Assembly (NCBI GenBank): GCA_037447655.1
Contig: JBBHKE010002960.1
Span: forward strand, 1-53,368
Length of the DNA stretch: 53,368 bases
Reading direction: 5' to 3'
Source: Zygnema cylindricum
Taxonomy: Eukaryota > Streptophyta > Zygnematophyceae > Zygnematales > Zygnemataceae
Within the stretch, counting starts at the first letter, position 1; every line of letters begins with the position of its first letter. A program made the position numbers and the translations under genes. Below the pieces are notes generated by a model. The model saw only the letters and a program-made list of their open reading frames with translations. It was not told where the DNA came from and did no database searches. This document shows positions 45,922 through 53,368 of the stretch, one piece after another.

Positions 45922-46099
45922 CTCCCCCAAAGATTTAGACTCAGCGTATCATCGCAGTTGCGATGTCGAAATAGCATAGTATGGCAGCATAGCAACGCAT
46001 CAAACCGGCTAGTTATCTAGTTTCACTATATCCCAATGTTGGACTAGCGCAGCATGGAAGTATCGCAATGCAACAGCTCAGCTAGTCACCTAGTCCCAC

Positions 46100-46575
46100 T
46101 GCATCCCTACTATATTTTAGCTCAAGAGCAAAAATAGCTTAAGTGACCATATCAGTGATCATTTTTGCATCTGGCAAACAGCATAATTTGATCACATTGG
46201 AAAACACTTTTTCTCATACAAAGTGTAATGTTACATCTATGTGCTTACTCTTGAAGTGATGACTCGGGTTAAAGGCAATGACAAATGCTGCCTAGTTATC
46301 ACACCAGATCACTTGTGCACCAACCTGCAAGTATCCCAATTCTTACAACATGAATTTTACCAATAGGATTTATTTGAGGCTCGAGCTTGCTGCAATGTAC
46401 TCTGACTCTATCGTCGACTGTGTTGTGACTTTTTGAAGTTTGCTGCTCCAACAGCAAATCCTGTTCCCAATTTGCAGAACGAATCCAGTGGTGGATTTTC
46501 TACTTGGCATGTTGCCATAGCTTACATCACTCCATGTTTGCAGCTTTGCTTCTCCTCCGCCTAGTGTGAGTTTTG
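46100..46575 (-). pseudogene. Family B RNase H / end of pol, inverted
   Basis: Minus-strand reading across frames gives WSDVSYGNMPS, TTGFVLQIGN, CCWSSKLQKVTTQSTIESEY, LGYLQVGAQVIWCDN and SHHFKSKHIDV, which is the copia RNase H tail. Stops are present. Downstream (45933-46100) are two ~70-bp direct repeats and the PPT before the LTR. Confidence 0.75.
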
Positions 46576-46670
46576 CAAGTTTGAGGCAACCGGTGACTTA
46601 GAGGAAGACGAAAAAGCACCGGCAGTTGCCATAATATTCAGATTACAAAAGAGGAAACTCTCACGGAAAC
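46576..46670 (-). pseudogene. Family B gag start fused to RNase H by deletion
   Basis: A minus-strand ATG near 46635 starts MATAGAFSSSSKSPVAS and runs within about 20 codons into the RNase H sequence. All of Gag core, PR, INT and RT are missing, so an internal deletion has joined the two ends of the element. Confidence 0.5.
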
Positions 46671-47388
46671 CACAAAATGACCGACTTCACAATGAAGCCT
46701 CAAGCAAACCAGACCCATACGAGGTTTGCAAAATTGCCACAATATAAATAGTATAACAAAAAAACCACATGCAGAATTTCGCAGGGTTCTGCCAAAATAT
46801 CAAAATGATCTTGCAATTCATAAAGACACAAAAACTGCTTTGCAGTTTTCCATTCAATGAATTCCTAACTCTAAAATATTCTAAGTCCTACATATACAAA
46901 GTGAACCTACAGCTGATCTACACCCTACCACAACTACCGTGGTGTGTCGGTACACCAACATTAATCAAACTAAACCCAGCCATCTACCGTACAAGTATTT
47001 ACATCAATCCTTAAAACTAGCCGCTGCTAAAGTACGCAGTCAAAGTTAGTCCGTTGAAATGACAGCTCGGTCAATATTTCTCTTTCAAAAATGACGGCTT
47101 ACTCTGTCCGTTGTCCGCGTATTCATTCATCACCGAAGATGAACCTCCACGTGTAAATCTGGTCCCTCAAGTAAATATGTACTTTGTCAAGCAACTCAAC
47201 GAAGCTTGACATCCCCACGGACCGACACGTGTACATAGAGTGTACCAAATCTGTGAACTCCCTTTGGGGTTACTTACCACACCACATCTTGTCTACCTCA
47301 ACTCAGTCTGTACACAAAACCGGCTAAGTCTAGACTCTCTTTCTCACACACGAGATATACAGAGAACTAAAGGTTTCCAAAACCAACA
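46671..47388 (-). repeat. Second family B LTR, inverted
   Basis: The minus strand starts TGTTGGTTTTGGAAACC at 47388 next to a PPT (TTTAGGGGAG, 47389-47398). It contains GGACTTAGAATATTTTA (about 46885) and CACGTG boxes at about 47150 and 47227. It diverges clearly from the LTR at 45921. Confidence 0.65.
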
Positions 47389-47398
47389 CTCCCCTAAA

Positions 47399-47638
47399 CC
47401 TTTAGACTCTCTCAGACACTAAGTCCACATGCCTCTCTACAAAACTTCAACTTACGTGCAGGTAAATGCTTAGTCATCATATCTGCTACGTCTCTCTTAC
47501 AAAATGCAACTTTATATCAATGTGCTTGCTTTTGAAGTGATGACTTGGGTTAGATGTAATCGCTATAGCAGTCTGGTTGTCACACCACACTATTTGAGGT
47601 CCAGATTGCAACTAGTGAAGTTCTTGAAGGAGAGACTT
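47399..47638 (-). pseudogene. Family B RNase H fragment, inverted
   Basis: The minus strand reads VWCDNQTAIAITSNPSHHF, KSKHIDIKLHFV and then MMTKHLPARKLKF with frame changes, ending before the PPT. It is cut on the right at 47638 by the plus-strand family B LTR. Confidence 0.75.
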
Positions 47639-47836
47639 TGTTGATTTTGGAAAGCTTTAAGTCTCGGAAAATTAGTGTGACGGCAAAAAGGTAGTAATCT
47701 GTAGTGTAAGTTTCACAAGGACATGCGTCATCACTTGATGCAGTTCAGGACAAAGCAAATGCGACGCCAACGGAACAGCGGAGCTGCTATGCAGACAGAG
47801 CAGCGTATCAGCGCAGTTCATATTCAGGCAGAGCAG
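47639..47836 (+). repeat. Family B LTR, left part (interrupted by A5)
   Basis: It starts TGTTGATTTTGGAAAGC with TTAGTGTGACGGC, then a CAG-rich segment. At 47832-47836 (AGCAG) it is interrupted by A5 and resumes at 52105. Confidence 0.75.
47832..47836. repeat. TSD of A5, left (AGCAG)
   Basis: Also present at 52100-52104 after the 3' LTR. Confidence 0.85.
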
Positions 47837-48962
47837 TGTTGATATTTCAGTATTTTCTAGGTCTTTATAGAAAAAGAGCAAAGGCAGTCTGTCCCTGACT
47901 CCCTTCTCCAAGCCCCCACACTTGTTGTAGTCATTGAAGGCTGGAAAGGGAGCTAGAGCCATGGCTGTGTAAACTCTCCAGAGAGACAAGAGTAGATAAT
48001 GATAGGTTTTACTAAAATGTATCTTTACGGACCCATGGTTTGATCCTGGTACTTGACGTCTGTCGAGACTCTGACACCCGGTAGCTTTAACCTATAGCCT
48101 AGGATCATTGCTAGAATATATAGGGTACGATAAATATTTAAACAGCAATACGTAACATCTTTCATTTAACTGATTACGGGACGGGAGCTAGTACGCACGA
48201 ATTCCGGACCGCACGGAATTATCGAAACAAAATTCTTTTCGACGGCTAAGATTAAATTCGGGTATTCATCGAACGGCGGTGGTAGGAGCCGAGATTACGG
48301 ATGAGGCGTTTTGGCGTTTTTCGGACGCCACCACTCCGGATGACACGTGACGAAATCGTACGGGTTTGCGGAATTCTCGGAGTACAAGACAACAAATCCG
48401 GATGTGACAGATGTCACCTATATGGCCTTGTCGTACAGTTACCATACAGAAAGTACACCGGCACCTGTACTTTTCTGTACGGTACAGTCCTGTGATTGGA
48501 GCCATACGTCAGTAAATAGAGTTTTAGAGGAGAGATAAGACTTAGAATATTTTGGGTAGATAGTCGCCTCTTTGTGAGAGTACCTTGTATAAATGGCAAA
48601 CTTTGGTCAACCATAACTATCAGTTTACTTGACCATTTTCAGTGATTCTTTTTGCTGCGGACTCAAGGGAGTGCGCGCTACACGGGGGTGTAGTTGGTTA
48701 GGGTTTTTGTTTGCAAGGGTGGCTGCATTTCTAAGGGAAAGTCAAAGTGGGTGAATGTGACCAAATCTCATATTCTAACTTTGCATTCTGTGGTGGAACT
48801 GAGCACACAGAAAGTGTTATTGCACAGGGTGAATCTATATTGGGGTTCTGACTGTCAAAGAGGCAGTCATTTGGGTTTATATCAAGTTAGGAATCGGCAC
48901 TATCTAGATTAGCTTCTTTGTATCTGTCTACTCTGAGGGCCAATGGAGGTCTCAAAGTTTCA
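47837..48962 (+). repeat. A5 5' LTR
   Basis: TGTTGATATTTC to ...CAAAGTTTCA. Promoter parts in order: CACGTG (48344-48349), GTAC inverted repeat (48442-48482), ATTGG (48495-48499), TATAAAT (48588-48594). ATG 48943-48945 is the probable Gag start, 20 bp before the LTR end. Confidence 0.92.
48344..48594 (+). promoter_or_regulatory. LTR promoter of A5 (G-box, GTAC palindrome, CCAAT, TATA)
   Basis: A G-box core is followed about 95 bp later by a near-perfect inverted repeat with GTAC at its ends and centre edges, then an inverted CCAAT and a TATA box. The same order is repeated at 51480-51730 in the 3' LTR and, with variation, in most family A LTRs of the window. GTAC is the core bound by plant SBP/SPL factors. 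Binding here is inference. Confidence 0.6.
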
Positions 48963-48973
48963 GGTTATGGGCC
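48963..48973 (+). other. A5 primer-binding site (GGTTATGGGCC)
   Basis: Perfect family PBS directly after the LTR. ATG 48967-48969 is in frame with ATG 48943. Confidence 0.78.
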
Positions 48974-49755
48974 AACTATCTAGGGTGCCTATGTTCGATG
49001 GAACAGACTTCACTTATTGGGAGTTTACTATGTAGGGATTGTTTTTCGAGAAGCACTTATGGGGAACTGTTTCGGGACAAGTGAGATGTCCGCCACCTGG
49101 CTTTGGAGGAGCTTACTATAGAGAATCATCTGTGGCTGCCCAGAATATCAACCGGAGTTCAGATGCAACGGAAGGTGAAGGGAAAAACCTTTCGGTGGAT
49201 GGGGAAATAGGGGAGAAGGAAAAAGGGACACCTATGGTGAGGCGAGCTAGGCTCTCAGCTATGGTACCACTTGTAGGGATTAAAACTTAATAAAATGACA
49301 GAAAAATATGGGAATACAAAAACACTATAGCAAAACATCTCATACTTAGATATGTGTCTAAGTCCATAGCTATCACTCTTTTAAGTCTAACCAAGTCTTC
49401 AGAGATATGGGAAGCACTAAGTCAGATTTATAAGAGTGAGACTATTCAGAGGCAGCAATTAGTAAAACAGGAAATAGAGGCCTATGTTTATAAAGGCGGT
49501 AGCATGATAGAGATTTGCAATGATATTGCTGCGTTATATGTTGAGCTTGCTAGTGAGGGATATGTAGAATCTGAGGAGAGAAAGATTAATACACTACTCA
49601 TGAAACTCCCAGATGAGTACGAAAACATCATTTGTCGTATGCAGGCAATTGATGGTTCCTCATGGACTTGGAGCTTTACCATGAGGATAATTCTTGTGAG
49701 GGAAAGCACTTTGGAGCTTCGTAGGGGAAGTGACAGGGTGAATGCATTTACAGCT

Positions 49756-49854
49756 GGTGGTGATTGGCGGAAGCGTGATGAGAGGAACGGCGGTGATTGG
49801 CGGAAGCGTGATGAGAGGAACGGTGGTGATTAGCGGAAGCGTGATGAGAGGAAA
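49756..49854 (+). repeat. Three 33-bp tandem repeats in A5 Gag
   Basis: Each unit encodes GGDWRKRDERN (basic). The third has Trp changed to a stop (49831-49833). The inverted gag at 21868 has a shorter, diverged version, so copy number varies. Confidence 0.9.
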
Positions 49855-50354
49855 AAAGACAAAGGTAAACCTTATCGGAACTTTGGTGGAAAGAGAGGGA
49901 GAGGAAAAGAAACGGGGCTTTGAAAAAGGGGGTTTGCTTCTTTTGTAGGGAACTGGGTCATTATATGGAGGAATGCCCTTGTTTGGAAAAACTTAGAAGT
50001 TGGAATGTGGATGAGGAGGAAGAAGGGGAAGAGGAGAAAGAGGATGAAGATATTTTAGAGCTTCTCCAAATTAGTAGTATGGGGAAGAGAGAAAAGCACA
50101 CAAAAATTCCACGAAAGCAACAGTGTGCTTTTGGAGGTAAAAGGGAAGTAAAGAGAGAGGAGGTACTTGAGGATGTCGAGGAGTGTAGAGTGTATGACTT
50201 AGAAATGAGAAAGTCAGATCTAAGATCCATAAGTGAAAACGGGAAAGATAAAATTAATGAGGATAATTTTATAGATAATAGTGAAACAGAAAACTGGTCG
50301 GAAAGGGAGACTTCAACGGATTCCGAGGAAAGGGGAGAAGTGAAACTCGAATAG

Positions 50355-50944
50355 GTTTTAAAGGATAGGGAAGTAGAGAAATATTTGATATAAGGTTTAG
50401 GGGAGAAGAAATATTTATTGGGAATTAAATTAGAAAGTGATAGTGGAAAGAATTCCATGGGAGAGAGTGAGGGAAGTTCAGAAAATGGGGTAATTATCAT
50501 GGATAAAAACATGAGTACGGAAGATGTAGATCTTATGAGGAACTTAGTGGGGACTAGTGTTTTTTGGGAATATTTGGGGGTGGATGGATTTGACATCACT
50601 ACTTGGTGTGATGTCGCTTGTGAAGATGTGCCTGTAAAAGGGTTATCATCCGGGTATGTGTTGCAGGTTGGGGATGGGGCTGACTGTTGGAAATGCAAAA
50701 GGGAAAGTAGATTCTAGTTGGATGAAAAAGGGAGGAGGTGGATAAAATCTTTGATCGGATTTATGATAAGTGGGGTGCTAAATGAAATGTGTGATGCAAT
50801 TATTATTTCAGTTCATCTAATGCATTGTTTTAAATACAAGAGTATTTTTCTTAAGTTTTATAAAATGAAAAAGAAAAAGAAAAAAGAAATAGGGGAAGGA
50901 GTGTTTGTTTATTTGTTTGTAAGAGTTGAAAGGAAGTAGACTAG
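50355..50944 (+). pseudogene. A5 remnants of RT end and RNase H
   Basis: Short collinear scraps remain: LGEKKYLLGIKLESDS (end of RT), GVIIMDKN, then FDITTWCDVACEDVP and SSGYVLQVGDGADCWKCK (RNase H start, 50590-50700). The catalytic RT core is missing. The scraps are joined by deletions with the frame kept at 50418-50717. Confidence 0.75.
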
Positions 50945-50957
50945 AAAATAAAGGGAG
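50945..50957 (+). other. A5 polypurine tract
   Basis: AAAATAAAGGGAG directly before the 3' LTR, with GACTAG upstream as in E2. Confidence 0.8.
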
Positions 50958-52099
50958 TGTTGATATTTGAGTATTTTCTAGGTCTTTATAGAAAAAGAGC
51001 AAAGGCAGTCTGTCCTTGACTCCCTTCTCCAAGCCCCCACACTTGTTGTAGTCACTAAAGGCTGGAAAGGGAGCTAGAACCATGGCTGTCTAAACTCTCC
51101 AGAGAGACAGGAGTAGATAATGATAGGTTTTAATAATATGTATCTTGACGGACCCAAGGTTTGATCTTGGTACTTGACGTCTGTCGAGACTCTGACAGCC
51201 GGTAGCTTTAACCTATAGCCTAAGATCATTGCTAGAATATATAGGGTACGATACCTATTTAAACAGCAATACGTAACATCTTTCATTTAACTAATCACGG
51301 GACGGGAGCTACACGGAAATGAATTAGTACGCACGAATTCCGGACCGCACGGAATTATCGAAACAACATTCTTTTCGACGGCTAGGATTAAATTCGGGTA
51401 TTCATCGAACGGCGGTGGTAAGAGCCGAGATTGCGGATAGGGCGTTTTGGCGTTTTCCGGACGCCACCACTCCGGATGACACGTGGCGAAATCGTACGGG
51501 TTTGCGGAATTCCCGGAGTACAAGACAACAAATCCGGATGTGACAGATGTCACCTATATGGCCCTGTCGTACAGTTACCGTACAGAAAGTACACCGGCAC
51601 CTGTACTTTTCTGTACGGTACAGTCTTGTGATTGGCGCCATACGTCAGTAAATAGAGTTTTAGAGGAGAGATAAGACTTATAATAGTTTGGGTAGATAGT
51701 CGCCTCTTTGTGAGAGCACCTTGTATAAATGGCAAACTTTAGACAGCCATAACTATCAATTTACTTGACCATTTTTAGTGATTTATTTTGCTGCTCACTC
51801 AAGGGAGTTTGGGCTACACACGGGTGTAGTCGGTTAGAGTTTTTGTCTACCAAGGTGGCTGCATTTCTAAGAGGAAGTCAAAGTGGGTGAATGTGTCCAA
51901 ATCTCCTATTCTAACTTTGCAATCTGTGGTGGAACTGAGCACACAGAAAGTGTTATTTCACAGGGGTGAATCTATATTGGGGTTCTAACTGTTAAGGGGT
52001 CAGTCATTTGGGTTTATACCAAGTTAGGAGTCGACACAATCTACATTAGCTTCTTTGGATCTGCCTAATCTGAGGGCCAATGGAGGTCTTAGAGTTTCA
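50958..52099 (+). repeat. A5 3' LTR
   Basis: TGTTGATATTTG to ...TTAGAGTTTCA, 1142 bp. CACGTG 51480-51485, inverted repeat 51578-51618 (15/16 matched arms around a 10-nt spacer), ATTGG 51631-51635 and TATAAAT 51724-51730. Confidence 0.92.
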
Positions 52100-52104
52100 A
52101 GCAG
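52100..52104. repeat. TSD of A5, right (AGCAG)
   Basis: Duplicate of 47832-47836. Confidence 0.85.
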
Positions 52105-52800
52105 CGCAGCAGTGACGTTGCGATGCACAAGAAAAGCGTAGCTGCCGTTACGTTGGATATAATCCGTACAGACAACGCAACTATTGTTATCTTGGATATG
52201 ATTCGGTACAGGACACGGAAGCCACGGGTGATATAAATGTGATTCGGTACAGGACAACGCAGTTGCGGTCTATATGAATCGCGTCAACGGACGAGATTCA
52301 TAGGAATATCATAAGTGACTTAGCCAACAAGTATTTGTGCAATCACTTAATATGGATTCTGAGTAATATTGATTGTACGATGATAGATTGGGTTGACAGG
52401 ATTTGGAACACGTAGATCTCAATAGATGGGTTGATTTTGGACGTACCTCCCAGGTATACTTGTATCGGCGGTACAACGCCAAGAGTATAAGACTTAGGAC
52501 TTAGAACATTTCATGTATCCAGACTTCCAAGTAGTAAACTGCAGACAATTTTTGGGAAACTTCTGAGTATTATATCTTGAGTGTTGTCGGGTCAATTATG
52601 CTAAAACTTTAGGAGTTGTCATTGTTTGTACTACTCTATATTTTGATAGTGTTTTGTGAGGTTTGGATGCTTGTATAAGATTTGGTGAGCACTTGAAAAC
52701 AGTTGTTTGATAGATTTTTTGATAGCTTCTGAGAGTGTATCATGTCTACTTCTACTATTACAGCTGCTCCTCCACCTACACCGGTGGTGTCGTGCATGAG
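52105..52800 (+). pseudogene. Family B LTR, right part, leader and gag start
   Basis: Continuation of 47639-47836. It has tandem units with GATTCGGTACAGGAC and CAACGCAGTTGCGG (52150-52290), GGACTTAGAACATTTCA (about 52498), then the leader. ATG at 52741 starts MSTSTITAAPPPTPVV and the similarity to other family B gag starts ends near 52797. Confidence 0.65.
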
Positions 52801-53368
52801 AGGCAAGCAAGCAAACATGCATCACAACCAGCAAAGTCATGCTCACAAACATATACAACAACGGAAATAAATATGAAAAGTCAATAAAATATATACACCA
52901 TGAGAAGGAACAAAGGTGAAAATGACCCAAGAAAGAAGGGAAAGAATACTCCCCTAGAGTGAAGTGAACCAATAATTTATGCTAAGCCAGGAGGTAGCCA
53001 CTAGGCTCTCTGGTCTTTATCACATTCCCTACAAGAGTTATCCCGTTACGACAGCAAAGCAAGAAATATTCCAACCGGAACAAGGGAAAATCCAAATCCG
53101 ATCAAAAATACACTCCTTTCAAGCCAACCGAAATACAAACAAGACACAAACACACAACCCAACCGTTAAGCTGCCCGAGGAAGGCAAAGCAAGGTACGGA
53201 TGTGCTCCCCCACGATCTCCAATCCCACACTTCCACCCAAAGACAAACTTTGGAGGGAAACCTTCCGGACGTGGCCTTAGGCCGTGTGGATTAAAAACGA
53301 GGGCAGAAAAACAAGGAGAATAGTCTTACTCTATCTAGCCTCTACAGCTAGCTAGCAAGGAGAAGAAA
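52801..53368. other. Unassigned sequence to the window end
   Basis: No copia similarity after 52800. A 114-codon open run (52979-53323) has no domain. The composition (CCTTAGGCC, direct GCTAGCTAGC) is unlike the neighbours, so it may be another unidentified repeat. Confidence 0.3.

Larger units (their letters stand above)
48943..50354 (+). pseudogene. A5 Gag (UBN2-type, basic repeats, zinc knuckle)
   Basis: The frame from ATG 48943 reads MEVSKFQVMGQLSRV, FDGTDFTYWEFTM, has a TAG at 49033, and goes on to a TAA at 49288-49290. 49354-49833 holds the core (SSEIWEALSQIYKSE, TIQRQQLVKQE, AYVYKGGSMIEICND, LMKLPDEYENI) and three 11-residue basic repeats (49756-49854), the last with a TAG. After a frame change, 49920-50354 has an intact zinc knuckle CX2CX4HX4C at 49935-49976 and a strongly acidic tail. 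The tail runs past CAFGG, where the protease should start, directly into RVYDLEMRKSD, normally the end of integrase. Confidence 0.85.
47837..52099 (+). mobile_element. A5: compact, internally deleted family A element with both LTRs
   Basis: 4263 bp with LTRs of 1126 and 1142 bp, PBS, Gag, scraps of pol, PPT and an exact 5-bp TSD. The interior is only 1995 bp: protease, integrase and most of RT are gone, while the Gag core is close to open. The LTRs are very similar (a 16-bp insertion near 51313 is the main difference), so this is one of the younger insertions here. It would have needed enzymes from another element to move. Confidence 0.9.

Noticed and set aside
49961-50698. 245-codon Ser-rich ORF on the minus strand
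   Set aside because: It is the complement of the acidic Gag tail and pol scraps of A5, whose plus-strand frames match copia proteins.

Overview
The window reads as a repeat-dominated stretch of a eukaryotic nuclear genome. The evidence is a pile of nested Ty1/copia LTR retrotransposons, one region that looks spliced, and long satellite arrays; no operon, ribosome-binding-site or other bacterial layout is visible. LTR promoters with G-box (CACGTG), CCAAT and GTAC motifs and the style of the copia proteins suggest a land plant or streptophyte relative. I cannot name the species. I see no intact, confidently identifiable host gene. A, B and C below are my own labels for three copia families. Edges of decayed elements are approximate unless a target-site duplication (TSD) is quoted.

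Layout. 1-967 is the interior of a copia element. 1206-1728 and 9339-9745 are two halves of a family B element, split by a 7.6 kb family A element (E2, 1729-9333, TSD AGATA), whose own 5' LTR holds an inverted solo LTR (1929-3103). 9745-11549 carries a decayed, probably intron-containing gene fragment with a sugar-isomerase (SIS) motif. 11550-14421 is two more family A LTRs and a gag fragment. 14422-21867 is a second long family A element (E4), with a solo LTR of family C (18463-19707, TSD GATAA) inside its reverse transcriptase. 21868-23981 is an inverted family A gag plus LTR. 23982-30810 is AT-rich sequence with a (TA)n tract and a few weak exon candidates. 30810-31430 holds an unidentified ORF. 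31431-38940 is a C/A-rich satellite array of about 15 units with a higher-order period near 1.97 kb. That array is interrupted at 38556-38801 by a 246-bp TG...CA element containing a tRNA-like sequence. Three further tandem-repeat tracts follow (38941-41100). 41100-44134 is intergenic with a hAT-like MITE candidate. 44135-53368 is another copia pile: a family A LTR, an inverted tandem chain of family B pieces, and a family B LTR split by a compact, internally deleted family A element with closely similar LTRs (47837-52099, TSD AGCAG).

How the parts work together. Family A elements keep the order LTR, primer-binding site (PBS), Gag (UBN2-type plus zinc knuckle), protease, integrase, reverse transcriptase, RNase H, polypurine tract, LTR. 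Every copy I read has stops or frameshifts, so none looks autonomous. The PBS (GGTTATGGGCC) matches the anticodon-loop region of initiator tRNA-Met, as in Drosophila copia, rather than the tRNA 3' end. In all five LTR-gag junctions in the window an ATG near the 3' end of the LTR lies exactly 24 nt before the PBS ATG position and in frame with Gag, so Gag translation probably starts in the LTR and the PBS is coding sequence. The points I would check first are the 246-bp tRNA-bearing LTR-like element, the LTR/PBS/Gag overlap, the conserved GTAC palindrome in the LTRs, and the SIS gene fragment.
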